Source of the DNA: Ulota crispa
Taxonomy: Eukaryota; Streptophyta; Bryopsida; Orthotrichales; Orthotrichaceae
Direction of reading: 5' to 3'
DNA length: 64,000 nt
NCBI GenBank assembly: GCA_963920765.1
Contig: OY987245.1
Location: 5,162,727-5,226,726, forward strand
Below are positions 46,541-55,282 of this stretch, in pieces. The position numbers and the translations under genes are program-made. Every line of letters starts with the position of its first letter. The first letter of the stretch is position 1. Under the pieces are notes generated by a model. That model did not search any database. It had not been told where the DNA came from and saw only the letters and a program-made list of their open reading frames with translations.

Positions 46541-47075
46541 TGTCACTTGCACAAACAAATCTTGTCACATGTTAACTTAACCTCTAAGCGTCACAGAGGA
46601 TGTTTTTTGGATCCTGATTCCAGGAGCACTTCAATTATCAAACTTTATAATCTCCATATCCGTGCGGTGGATTTCTACACAAATTATAGATTTGCATTTG
46701 TCAAGAAGTTGCCAACAAATTCCTACGGTGGATTTTGTAATTGTTGCTTACACTCCAAGTTATTCCATTTAGTTTAGAATGCTCTCCCAAATTTGTTATT
46801 TTGTTTGTGACGCTTAGAGGTTAAGAGCTAGTTTGGGAGGGTTGGGATTGGGACCGTCAAGTACATGTATAGGTACATATCCAAACAATTTTTAAGGTAG
46901 TTTAGAGTTGCTAATATGGACCTTATGAACTTTAACTTTGCCCTTTAATATAAAAGAATCTACAATACTTTTTTCCACAAAAATCACTTTTCATACATTT
47001 CACGATAGCTTATTGAAAGGCTAACCTAAATATTTTTTCCCTAAATTTCTCAAGGTCTTGAAGTACCCTAAACCC
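46541..47075 (+). repeat. Dispersed repeat family G (copy 2, interrupted)
   Basis: Matches 33749-34025 on both sides of the TTAA-flanked insertion at 46581-46820 (left ACTTGCACAAACAAATCTTG, right GGGAGGGTTGGGATTGGGAC). Confidence 0.75.
46581..46820. mobile_element. TTAA-flanked MITE with CCTCTAAGCGTCACA ends
   Basis: A 240-bp element with exact inverted ends CCTCTAAGCGTCACA, flanked by TTAA (46577-46580, 46821-46824). The paralogous sequence near 33780 has a single TTAA and no insert, which demonstrates TTAA duplication on insertion. Confidence 0.92.
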
Positions 47076-47573
47076 TTAAACGCTGGGTATGGGTAAGGTT
47101 ACCTTAGTGTTTGTTTAGTTTTGGCTTGTTTTTGAGAACCAGGGAAACGTCTCCATTTGTAGGTAGTTCGAAAAGTAAACACGTTTGACTTGAAAAGAGA
47201 GTATGGTAGGCCCTTTCTTAGCAAAAGCACAAATGAGTAGAAATGAGTGAGATCTCTTCCGATGGTACACTTCAGTTGTGATGAAGATACAAGCACTTGT
47301 AAGCACCTGAAGAAAGAGACTCATGGAGTTGTCTGGTTGAACAATTTCAAGACCAAAACTTTCATGACAGTAAGTTAGTGGCACTTTTTTTCTTGGCATT
47401 ATTTGAGATAATGATTCATTTGCACTTGGTGTTAGAAGTGGTGATAGCAAAATGAGTAGCAATATCACAAGAGATTTTGTCCTCTCCATAACACGGGCTT
47501 GCTTTTTGATATGGTATCTACTCAAACTTTCTCAAGGTATCTTCACGTAATGCAAAGTCTTCTCTTTTGTTGT
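47076..47573. other. Intergenic DNA, nothing identified
   Basis: A 136-codon minus frame (47525-47115) is open but has no recognised motif and AT-rich codons. Confidence 0.4.
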
Positions 47574-47577
47574 TTAA

Positions 47578-48027
47578 TCCTTAAAGGATTGAGAGTGTCA
47601 CTGTGACTAGTACAATACAGGGTATTTTTCTTGTATTTGGAACGGATCCACACCTCTACTAAGGTAAGAGCATCCATAAACGTCAGACTAAGGGTTTTGA
47701 ACATGATGACTATTAAGAAATAACTAGCAAATTCTAGGATCCTGTTAAGAATAGAAAAAAAATGAGTTTGCACTTTTGAATGTATTATTTGGATACTATG
47801 AGAATAAGTTGTGAATTTTTAAAGAGAAAATTGCCATTGCACCCATAACGGTTTCATGTTCACATATTGTACATCCTTGTAATTACATTCGTTCATTTCC
47901 ACAAATTTTCCAAGATTTCAAAGGTGACAATTATGAGGACACTAACACTTATGGGTGTCCCTACCTTACATTTGAAATCAACAAAGAAATTGAAGAATAG
48001 ATCAAAGTAGTTCTAGTACCTCTCCCT
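47578..48027 (-). mobile_element. Family D MITE (copy 3, inverted, interrupted)
   Basis: Left flank TTAA (47574-47577), left end TCCTTAAAGGATTGAGAG, then TTTTTCTTGTATTTGGAACG as in 62691-62916. The TA-type MITE at 47662-47966 interrupts it, after which the homology continues (ACATTTGAAATCAACAAAG) until it fades near 48027. The right end has been lost. Confidence 0.8.
47662..47966. mobile_element. TA-flanked MITE, family B (copy 3), nested
   Basis: A 305-bp element with ends AGGTAAGAGCATCCATAA and GGGTGTCCCTACCT, flanked by TA (47660-47661, 47967-47968). Uninterrupted family D copies read CACCTCTACTACATTTGAG at this place, so the target duplication is exactly TA. Confidence 0.92.
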
Positions 48028-48972
48028 CATAGGAAACTAACCACTATCCTTTTGCAACTCTATAATTTTTGATTCTTAACTTCTAAACACAAATGTGATA
48101 TCAATTTGAAAAGCTAACACCACCAAGTATAACACATAAAAATTTCACTAAAAACTAGGATTCTAACAAAAAACAATGGATTGTCAAAGTTGCGGCCTCA
48201 CTCTCACTAAAAGACATCCAACCATTCAATTTCCATATAACACAACTCTTTCAATAATGCTTCAAATAACTTGAGTGAGAGTAATTTGAAAAGCTAATCT
48301 TTCAACCTAGCATCTGTAGAAACTTCAAAACAAAGTGTCAAATTGACCAAAAGTTATGACTTTTCAAAGTTCCGGTTTCATTTTTCACTAAAGACAACCA
48401 ACCTCCCAACCTTTGTACCTTCATAACTTCATCTTCAAAGCTCCAAATCTCAAGTCTAATAGCTTTTTAGAAAGTTAAGACCAAGAAAAGACACTCTTCA
48501 AATTTTATTACAAAATAATGAACTAAAAATCAGCTATAGATTGTCAAAGTTTTAGCCTTACCTCAAATGACTTGGATATCCTCAAATTCAAACAATTATA
48601 ACTTTTGCATCATAACTTCAAATCAAAATTTCAAACACAATTAGAAAACATCTCCTTACAAAAAACAAGCTTTTAAAATTCATTGACAAAAATACGTCCA
48701 CTAGAAGTTATGCTCCTTTCAAGGCTTGGATTTCCTAATTGGTAGTTAACTCCTACACACACTTCATTCATACATGCCAAAAATAAACTTTCTTTCTCTC
48801 CTTATCTTTATCTAGTTTGAGAGGCACGTGTAATGCGTTAGCTTATCCTCTAACCTTTACCTAAAGCCCATTGAAGATATTGATCTTCTTAGCTTCTCAC
48901 ACTGTCCAAATCCTCTCATGCTTTCCAAATCCTCTTACACTTTCAAAATCTACTCATGTTTCCCTTAGTAGT
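48028..48972. other. AT-rich intergenic DNA, nothing identified
   Basis: Several CTTTCAAAGTT/CACTAAAAGACATCCAACC-like words recur at about 48185-48420, suggesting an old internal duplication. Confidence 0.4.
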
Positions 48973-48981
48973 TTTATTTAA

Positions 48982-49397
48982 GAAATTGATATGTGCACAT
49001 TGAGGGGTTGATATTTGCACACCCCCTGGGAGGTAAATTATAGATTTCTACCACCTAAAAGCTGAAGTTGAGAATTTTAAATTCAGATTTGGACTTAGAG
49101 ACCACGATTTAATCTAGAACCATTAAAAAATTGCAATTGAACAACATTCAATGAAAAAGCTTATCATTTTTTATAAACAAAAGTAAAAGTAACACTTTTC
49201 CCCCTAGCTAAGTTTTTTTTATTGAGTATTGTTCAATTGCAATTTTTTTTTTATGGTTCTAAACTAAATCATGGATCTCTAAGTCCAGATCTGAATTCAA
49301 AATTCTCAAATTCAACTTTTTGATGGTAGAAATTTATAATTTATCTTCCAAGGGGGTGTGCAAATATCAACTTCCCGGTGTGCACATATCAATTTCC
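48982..49397. mobile_element. Mutator-like long-TIR foldback with 9-bp TSD (second family)
   Basis: A 416-bp element with two arms of about 190 bp beginning GAAATTGATATGTGCACA, flanked by the 9-bp direct repeat TTTATTTAA (48973-48981, 49398-49406). It has the same architecture as 1085-1488 but a different arm sequence. Confidence 0.9.
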
Positions 49398-49406
49398 TTT
49401 ATTTAA

Positions 49407-49763
49407 TTGAAAGACAAAATACATCACCTATTGAAATCTAAACATATTTAGTAAAAATACAAATATCTACATGATGGAAGAATTTCCATTAGGACAACGT
49501 ACATCACATTGTTACCATAGGTGCATGCACAAGTGTAGCTTAGTTTGTGACAAATAATAAGATTGGTAATTGTTCCCTCTTTAGAACCCTTACAAGGGTA
49601 ACTCTGCACTATCCAAAAAATTAAAGATATTCATCAAAGTATCTCAACATATGGAAGTGTCTATCAAAACTTCTCTAAAAATTTAAAAAAGTATCAAACA
49701 AAAAATAGCCTTCATATAAGCCACTGACAAGTGCAAATGAAAGAGGATTTAAGAAACTAGGAT
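49407..49763. other. Intergenic DNA, nothing identified
   Basis: No credible gene or repeat. Confidence 0.4.
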
Positions 49764-49767
49764 TTAA

Positions 49768-50665
49768 CCCCTAAAAGCCCATTGTCCCTATGGGGGACGC
49801 AATGGATTTTGGATATGCATATTCTATTGGGATATTTGAATATTTTTTTCTCTTTTTTGGAATGATACTCTACAAAGGATATGTAAGTGTGTATATATAC
49901 ATGTATGTATAAATATATAAATAAATTAGACTTACAATTCAAAAAAATTTGATAGTTTACAAGTTTTTTTTTGTTCAAGGGATAGTTTGGGCATGCCATT
50001 TTTTGTTGAATTCTCTCAGGGGCCTCCAATGAGGACATGACCCTTCACAAGAGTATTTACAAAGAAATAATGTACCAATTAATTATATAATTGTATTAAA
50101 AAAATACACTAACTTTTGAATTGCAATAGCTACTAGAGAGTTGGTTTTACCATTTTTTTTTGTAGTTGTCAGAAAAGGTAAAGCCTTTCAATATGCCACT
50201 TGGAGTTTTATATTTCAATATTGGCCCTCATAATTTTTGGTTTGAAAAAAAACCCAAACGTATTGTAAAAGTTGAGCACATGTTTGTCATGTAGGGCCTT
50301 GTCAAGTGTGTTCCATGTCTTTGTTGTTCTTGAAAATTTGGGCAAACATGCCTAACATGGTTTAGAGCATGTTGTGCAAATATCTACAACACCCATGTTG
50401 TAAAAAAATTTCCACAACATGCAATTGAAGGGATTTGAAATTATAGATCAAAGGTCAATTTTTTTTAACACTAACTTCAAATGAACATATCTTTCATTCC
50501 GTGCAATCAAATCTTATATAACTTTCACCATGTCTTTTTGCACAAATCTAATACAAGATCTTACTATTAAATCTGTACAAAGTATTAAAAGATTACTCTG
50601 GAAATCAAATGTCTAAAAATGACATTTTTGAGTTTTTTCGAGAAAATGGGCTTGGGCCTATAGGG
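49768..50665. mobile_element. TTAA-flanked element, 898 bp
   Basis: Flanked by TTAA (49764-49767, 50666-50669), with ends CCCCTAAAAGCCCATTGTCC and the complement of CCCTATAGGCCCAAGCCC. The subterminal palindrome GTCCCTATGGGGGAC lies inside the left end. The interior is largely unlike family A1. Confidence 0.8.
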
Positions 50666-50770
50666 TTAACATTGCAAGTGCTTGCAGTGCATGTCTAATT
50701 CTGATATCGGCAACCTAGCAAACAAAACGGCTCCTACTTCCAACTTCAAAAACACTAAGTTCTCACCTAT

Positions 50771-50890
50771 AACACCATATTCATTAAATTGGGAAAACGA
50801 GATTCCCAAGTTATACCTTAATGGTCAGTTTAAGTTGGTCAACTTAAACTCAAAATGTTACAAAATTTCCAATTTAATAGATATGGTGTT
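50771..50890. mobile_element. Family E element with 4-bp TSD (copy 3)
   Basis: A 120-bp element with ends AACACCATATTCATTAAATT and the complement of AACACCATATCTATTAAATT, flanked by CTAT (50767-50770, 50891-50894). The shortest member seen. Confidence 0.85.
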
Positions 50891-50902
50891 CTATGCAATA
50901 TA

Positions 50903-51120
50903 AGGTAGAAGTACTCAATACCAACAATGTATCTAATGGCGTCACTCTTTACACAATGGGTCATTCTAGAACTTAAATCTAGGTAAAACATAGATAGCTT
51001 ATTGTTGTTAACCAAAATGATAAGCTATCTACAATGTACCTGGATTTAAGTTCTAAAATGACCACCTTATGTAAAGAGTGACGCCATTAGGTACACTATT
51101 GGTATTGGGTGCTCCTACCT
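50903..51120. mobile_element. TA-type foldback MITE with family-B-like ends
   Basis: A 218-bp hairpin with arms of about 95 bp, starting AGGTAGAAGTACTCAATACC and ending GGTATTGGGTGCTCCTACCT. The left flank is TA, the right TC. It lies 12 bp from the family E element at 50771-50890. Confidence 0.8.
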
Positions 51121-51130
51121 TCACTCTTAA

Positions 51131-51812
51131 ACAACCAAGGGGGTAAGGGCAAAACATAGATGCGTCCTAAAATGATGTTTTTGTAACTCTAATGAAGGTT
51201 GTTTCAAAAGAAAAAACCAGAATCATGATCTATAGTAATTATCCATACGATCAAACTAGTGCATTTTTTTTTGGCAATTTTTTGCCAATTGGTGACAGAG
51301 CTGTCTAGTTAGAACGCATCCTGGCATTTATAAGCCAATGTGCTTCTTTGCTTTCGAATTCGGCGACAACCGATTCTGTGAAAAAAAATGCCCTAGATCA
51401 AAAATTCAATTAAAAATTTGAACTCTTATTTAATGAATTTAGAAGCATTGACAATTTAATATTCATCAAAATTACAAATTTTATTCATAAAATTTAAAAA
51501 TTGGTATGAATGGTTAGAAATAGACATTCTATTCAATACTTCAAAAATGCAATCTTCTTGAAGGAGAGAACATTACTGGTTTCCCAAAATAGTAAATTTT
51601 GTAGCACTAGCAAATATTGAAGTGTTTGTCTTTGAAAAATTCTCCTTCATGGAATTAAACTTGAATTGACATAATTCAAGTTGGGTTGAAAAGTAGACTT
51701 GCATTCCTATATGAAAATATTTTTAGATTTTCCAAAAAATCTAATTTTTTTCCATTTCGGGCAGCCCGCAAAAAGGGCAGCTGCCATAAAATGGTCGATT
51801 GGGCGTTAGGAC
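51131..51812 (+). mobile_element. TTAA-type element, family A3 (copy 1), decayed ends
   Basis: Homologous to 61703-62484 (shared AGGGCAAAAYATARATG, AGTAATTATCCATAC and TTAATATTCATCAAAATTAC). The left flank is TTAA (51127-51130); the end motif is degenerate (ACAACCAAGG), as is the right end (GGGCGTTAGG). It carries the nested element at 51256-51396. Near 51667 it keeps a single TTAA at the site where the other copy has an insertion. Confidence 0.75.
51256..51396. mobile_element. 141-bp MITE with 6-bp TSD, nested
   Basis: Ends CTAGTGCATTTTTTTT and the complement of CTAGGGCATTTTTTTT, flanked by the direct repeat ATCAAA (51250-51255, 51397-51402). It is absent from the paralogous element at 61703-62484, which confirms insertion. 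The superfamily is not assigned. Confidence 0.78.
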
Positions 51813-53019
51813 CGCAGGATTTTCATTCTTTAGTGTCAATTCTTACCCGATAAAATAAGGTTTTGGTGGTGAGAGTTCAAACTGACACTGCAAAAATGAG
51901 GTTTCAATGTCATTAAAACAGAGAAGTGCACAAAACCATTAAGCCAGACATGTTGTCACTATCGTCATGTTCGTTTAAACAGCAAAGCTTCAAAACATTT
52001 GGCACTAATTCAGACGCCCATCTGGAACCTCACATCTAGGTCGGTCACGGTTTCAAGTTTTTAACGGTGTGCTTGAATGTTAACAAAATTTGGTGCTATC
52101 TAGAATGCCATTATAATAAAAAAACAAAAAAACAAAAAAACAAAAAAACAAAAAAACAAAAAAACAAAAAACAAAGAAAAACAACAGGAATGTTCATAAA
52201 GTTCAGCACATTTTCAACACCAAAACTGCTTGTGAGACCCGAAAAAACGACTTTGTAAACATTTTAATAATAAAACAAGGCTGTTGACAATTGCCAATCT
52301 TGTCCATTGTAAGGCCAATTAAAAAAAGAAGAAGTACAAAGTTGTTGCTCACCGCAACTCCTTCTTTCCAAGGTTTCAAAAACCTAAATGAGGTTAGCAG
52401 TTACAAACTTTTTTACAGACAAACTTCTAAAAACCGAATGTTTTAATTCCAAACTCTAATGGTTTGCACCAGAAGCATGTTCAAAACATCAGGTGCACCT
52501 TTAATGGAAACATATTTCCAGACGATAACAAGATTTCGATTAAAAAACTACACACATGTATGAAATCTTAGATTTGTAACAAAGAGGTTGTGCAAAAATA
52601 TCCAGCCAGACCAATACAAGCAAAACACAAAACAAAATTTGATGAGCTTGCAAATTACATTTCATTCATTGTGCAACTAGAGTTGGCACGCTAACTGGGT
52701 CTCTTCCCTACCCATTTTTTTTTTATAGGTCGTGGATATTGTGGCATTTATATGTCGATTCCATCCATGCAATGGACACACCCACATCTACTCTATCTTG
52801 TGAGCAAGTTCTAGGATTACTATTGGCAAGTTTTGTGATCTCGTGATCTCTTCACTAGTATATATTAAAAAAATCAGTTGCCGTAATTTTTTTTTAAAGC
52901 ATCATAGAGGTGCACATGAAGAAGCACATGTGGCTTGGGCTTAGTAACTTTGGCCTTTGGCACACCAATGAGGTGGTCATGAGTTCAAACTTAGGCTTTG
53001 AGCATGGTGTTTGTCACTA
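51813..53019. other. Intergenic DNA with an A-rich microsatellite
   Basis: No gene. 52118-52174 is a CAAAAAAA octanucleotide repeat. Confidence 0.5.
52118..52174 (+). repeat. CAAAAAAA microsatellite
   Basis: About seven units with period 8. The apparent Lys/Gln/Asn-rich frame across it is only the repeat. Confidence 0.9.
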
Positions 53020-53021
53020 TA

Positions 53022-53476
53022 AGGTAGAAACATCCATAATCTTGAAACTAAGGATTTTGGAGTAGGAAAATCAATTGATGAACTTTGAAAAAAAATTTGT
53101 TAAGTAAGGAAGAGGTAATAAAAAATGTTGGAATCAATTTAAAAGTTTCAATTGCAAACAATTGTTCACAAAGATTTTTCAAAGTTCAAAATCACTGAAA
53201 ATGTGTAGAGTTGTGTGTAGGAGATGCTAAAAAAGATGCTTACTAAAGTCTTTATTGTGCTCATACGCTCATAACACTAACTTTCTTAAAGAGTGACATG
53301 GGATACTTAAAACTATCATGCCAATCACCCAAAAGCATCACTTTGTCACCCATAATCATCACTTTGTTACTCTTAACCAATTTTTTTTGTATCTGTCAGT
53401 CACTCAAACAGGAACACAAGATCTCAGTGATAGGCAACGCTGATGGGGACACTCACTGAGAGGGTTGTCCCAACCT
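53022..53476. mobile_element. TA-flanked MITE, family B2 (copy 2, inverted)
   Basis: A 455-bp copy with TA flanks (53020-53021, 53477-53478) and ends AGGTAGAAACATCCATAA and, complemented, AGGTTGGGACAACCC. The interior is the inverse of 19712-20084, sharing GTTCACAAAGATTTTTCAAA and ATCATCACTTTGTTACTC. Confidence 0.75.
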
Positions 53477-53793
53477 TAAGGCAACCTAATTGTATGGCAA
53501 CCTAAATGCAATATTTAGTGTAAGGAGATTGACATGTGCCAAGCTGGCCCAATCGAAGCCTCAACGGAAAGCCCTCACGCATGCTTTCCTTGTACTGTAC
53601 TGTAAAATGTCAAAAGAAGATTTTAGAAGTTTATGAAGGTTTCTTCCTCTTGAGTCACAATCGATTTGCCCACTCGGACTTTTTGACTCAGGCAAGTGAC
53701 AAATCCCCCACTCGCACAGACAGTGACAACAGTAACCACCACAGAGTCCCCACAAGGGACGTCCCGCCAGCACTTCGAAGGTGTGAACATCGT
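53477..53793. other. Intergenic DNA, nothing identified
   Basis: Locally balanced composition. An 87-codon plus frame (53536-53799) and overlapping minus frames have no motif. Confidence 0.4.
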
Positions 53794-53797
53794 GGAT

Positions 53798-54015
53798 AAC
53801 GTCATATTCGTTAGTTTGGGAAAACAATGGGTACCATCTTGTATCTCACCTTAATCCAAAATAGCCACCTCAATTTGAATTGAGGAGGTCACCTCAAACC
53901 TAACTAATGAATTCTGTCCAAAATTTCAGAAGTTATGAACTTTCTGTCCAATATTTCATTTTATTAGAAACAGTCAACGGATTCCCAATTGAATGACTAT
54001 GGCGTTCTCTGGTAA

Positions 54016-54046
<31 letters not shown>

Positions 54047-54096
54047 CCAGAAGTTCCACTTTGTACGCTTTTTACCAAATTAACAAATATGACGTT
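53798..54096. mobile_element. Family E element with 4-bp TSD (copy 4)
   Basis: A 299-bp element with ends AACGTCATATTCGTTAGTTT and the complement of AACGTCATATTTGTTAATTT, flanked by GGAT (53794-53797, 54097-54100). An internal second end-like sequence (to 54006) and a tract of about 22 A residues (from 54024) suggest a composite or internally rearranged copy. Confidence 0.85.
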
Positions 54097-54100
54097 GGAT

Positions 54101-55282
54101 GCAGAAACACCCATATTCTTATTATTATTAGTTTCACGAGTTTTGGAGTAGGAGAAGACCACCCAGCATGACCCGCTCAAAACTGAATTATTTGCTCCTC
54201 AAAAGCCAGGATTTGGGGCTAGTCTTTGCTTGCCCAAGCTGGTGAGCGTGGACGAAGTCTACCTGACGAGGTAAAACTGAAGGCGAAATAATCTTGCGAG
54301 CTTGACCATGACGAAATCTATGAGAGTCTAGTGCGAACGAAGGTACGAGAGCCAGGGTACGTATTGCAGTGTTTCTAGCAACGTGAGTTCCTCATTTGTC
54401 GTAATGAGATTAGGGAGAATGGCATTGCATGATAGGGTACTGAGTGGAGCGTAATGGAGGTCGACATCTGTAGTGCAAGGGCGGTACTCTCGACGTGCGG
54501 TACTGGAAGTATAGGGACGAGAGAATAAGATTGTCAGCCGTCCTTAGGTTGCTCGCACCTTACTTTCCCTTACGACAATTCTCAAAGCGGCTCATTTAGC
54601 GGCGTTAATTTCCATTAGCGGCGTTAACAGATAGTTAGCTAGTCTCAAAGCTCTCCGTAGTCCATGAATAATCACGTTTATCACAACCTTTTGAAAATCA
54701 CAGTTTTCATGATACGAACCCAATGAGCTCCTTAATTTTCCGGGATCCATGACCAGTTCGATTTAGAGAACGAGATTGCAGGGAACTTAACAATAGAGAT
54801 TGTTTTAAGGATCAGCTACCGGATTGTGGGTCGATTGTGAGAGCACTACAAACAGAAAAGATGAGAGTTAGTGAATAGAATTACCGTTGTTGCCTCGGTT
54901 GGGACGAATTCTTACGCTGCGTTAAAAATCACGTAGGTCCGCTTTCGCCTTTCTGTTTGTTTGTTTTTTTTTTTTTTTTTTTTTTTTTTAGGGACCGTCT
55001 GAATAAATCTAAGAACCTTCTACAGTGCGTCAACATCGTCCTCTCGAGTTATTCCAAAGATGGGCACGCAGATTTCTGCTGTGGCGTTTTGTTGACCGTG
55101 GTCATGACCTTCAGGAGGTGTAACAACGGGACTTCTATCAGTCTGTGGTAATTGTGGATTCGTTGCGAATATGTTCGTCGTTGACAGGTTCTCATTGTAG
55201 AACATGCAAACATTTCGTGCAGAAAACCAGGAGCGCGTTAAGGGGTACTCGTTGGAGTTTGACATAGGACCACAATTCCGAC
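54101..55282 (+). promoter_or_regulatory. Upstream region of the F-box gene
   Basis: More balanced in composition than the flanking repeats. A T tract (54964-54989) directly followed by AG could be the 3' end of a 5'-leader intron, with a leader exon from 54992. TTAGCGGCGTTAA occurs twice near 54597-54627. An in-frame stop (TAG at 55265) precedes the start codon at 55283. No TATA box was assigned. Confidence 0.45.

Noticed and set aside
47115-47525. Minus-strand 136-codon frame as a gene
   Set aside because: AT-rich codons, no domain, and overlapping alternative frames; likely chance.
52930-53010. tRNA-like A and B boxes suggesting a SINE head
   Set aside because: Box spacing and sequence are too weak, no tail or second copy was found.
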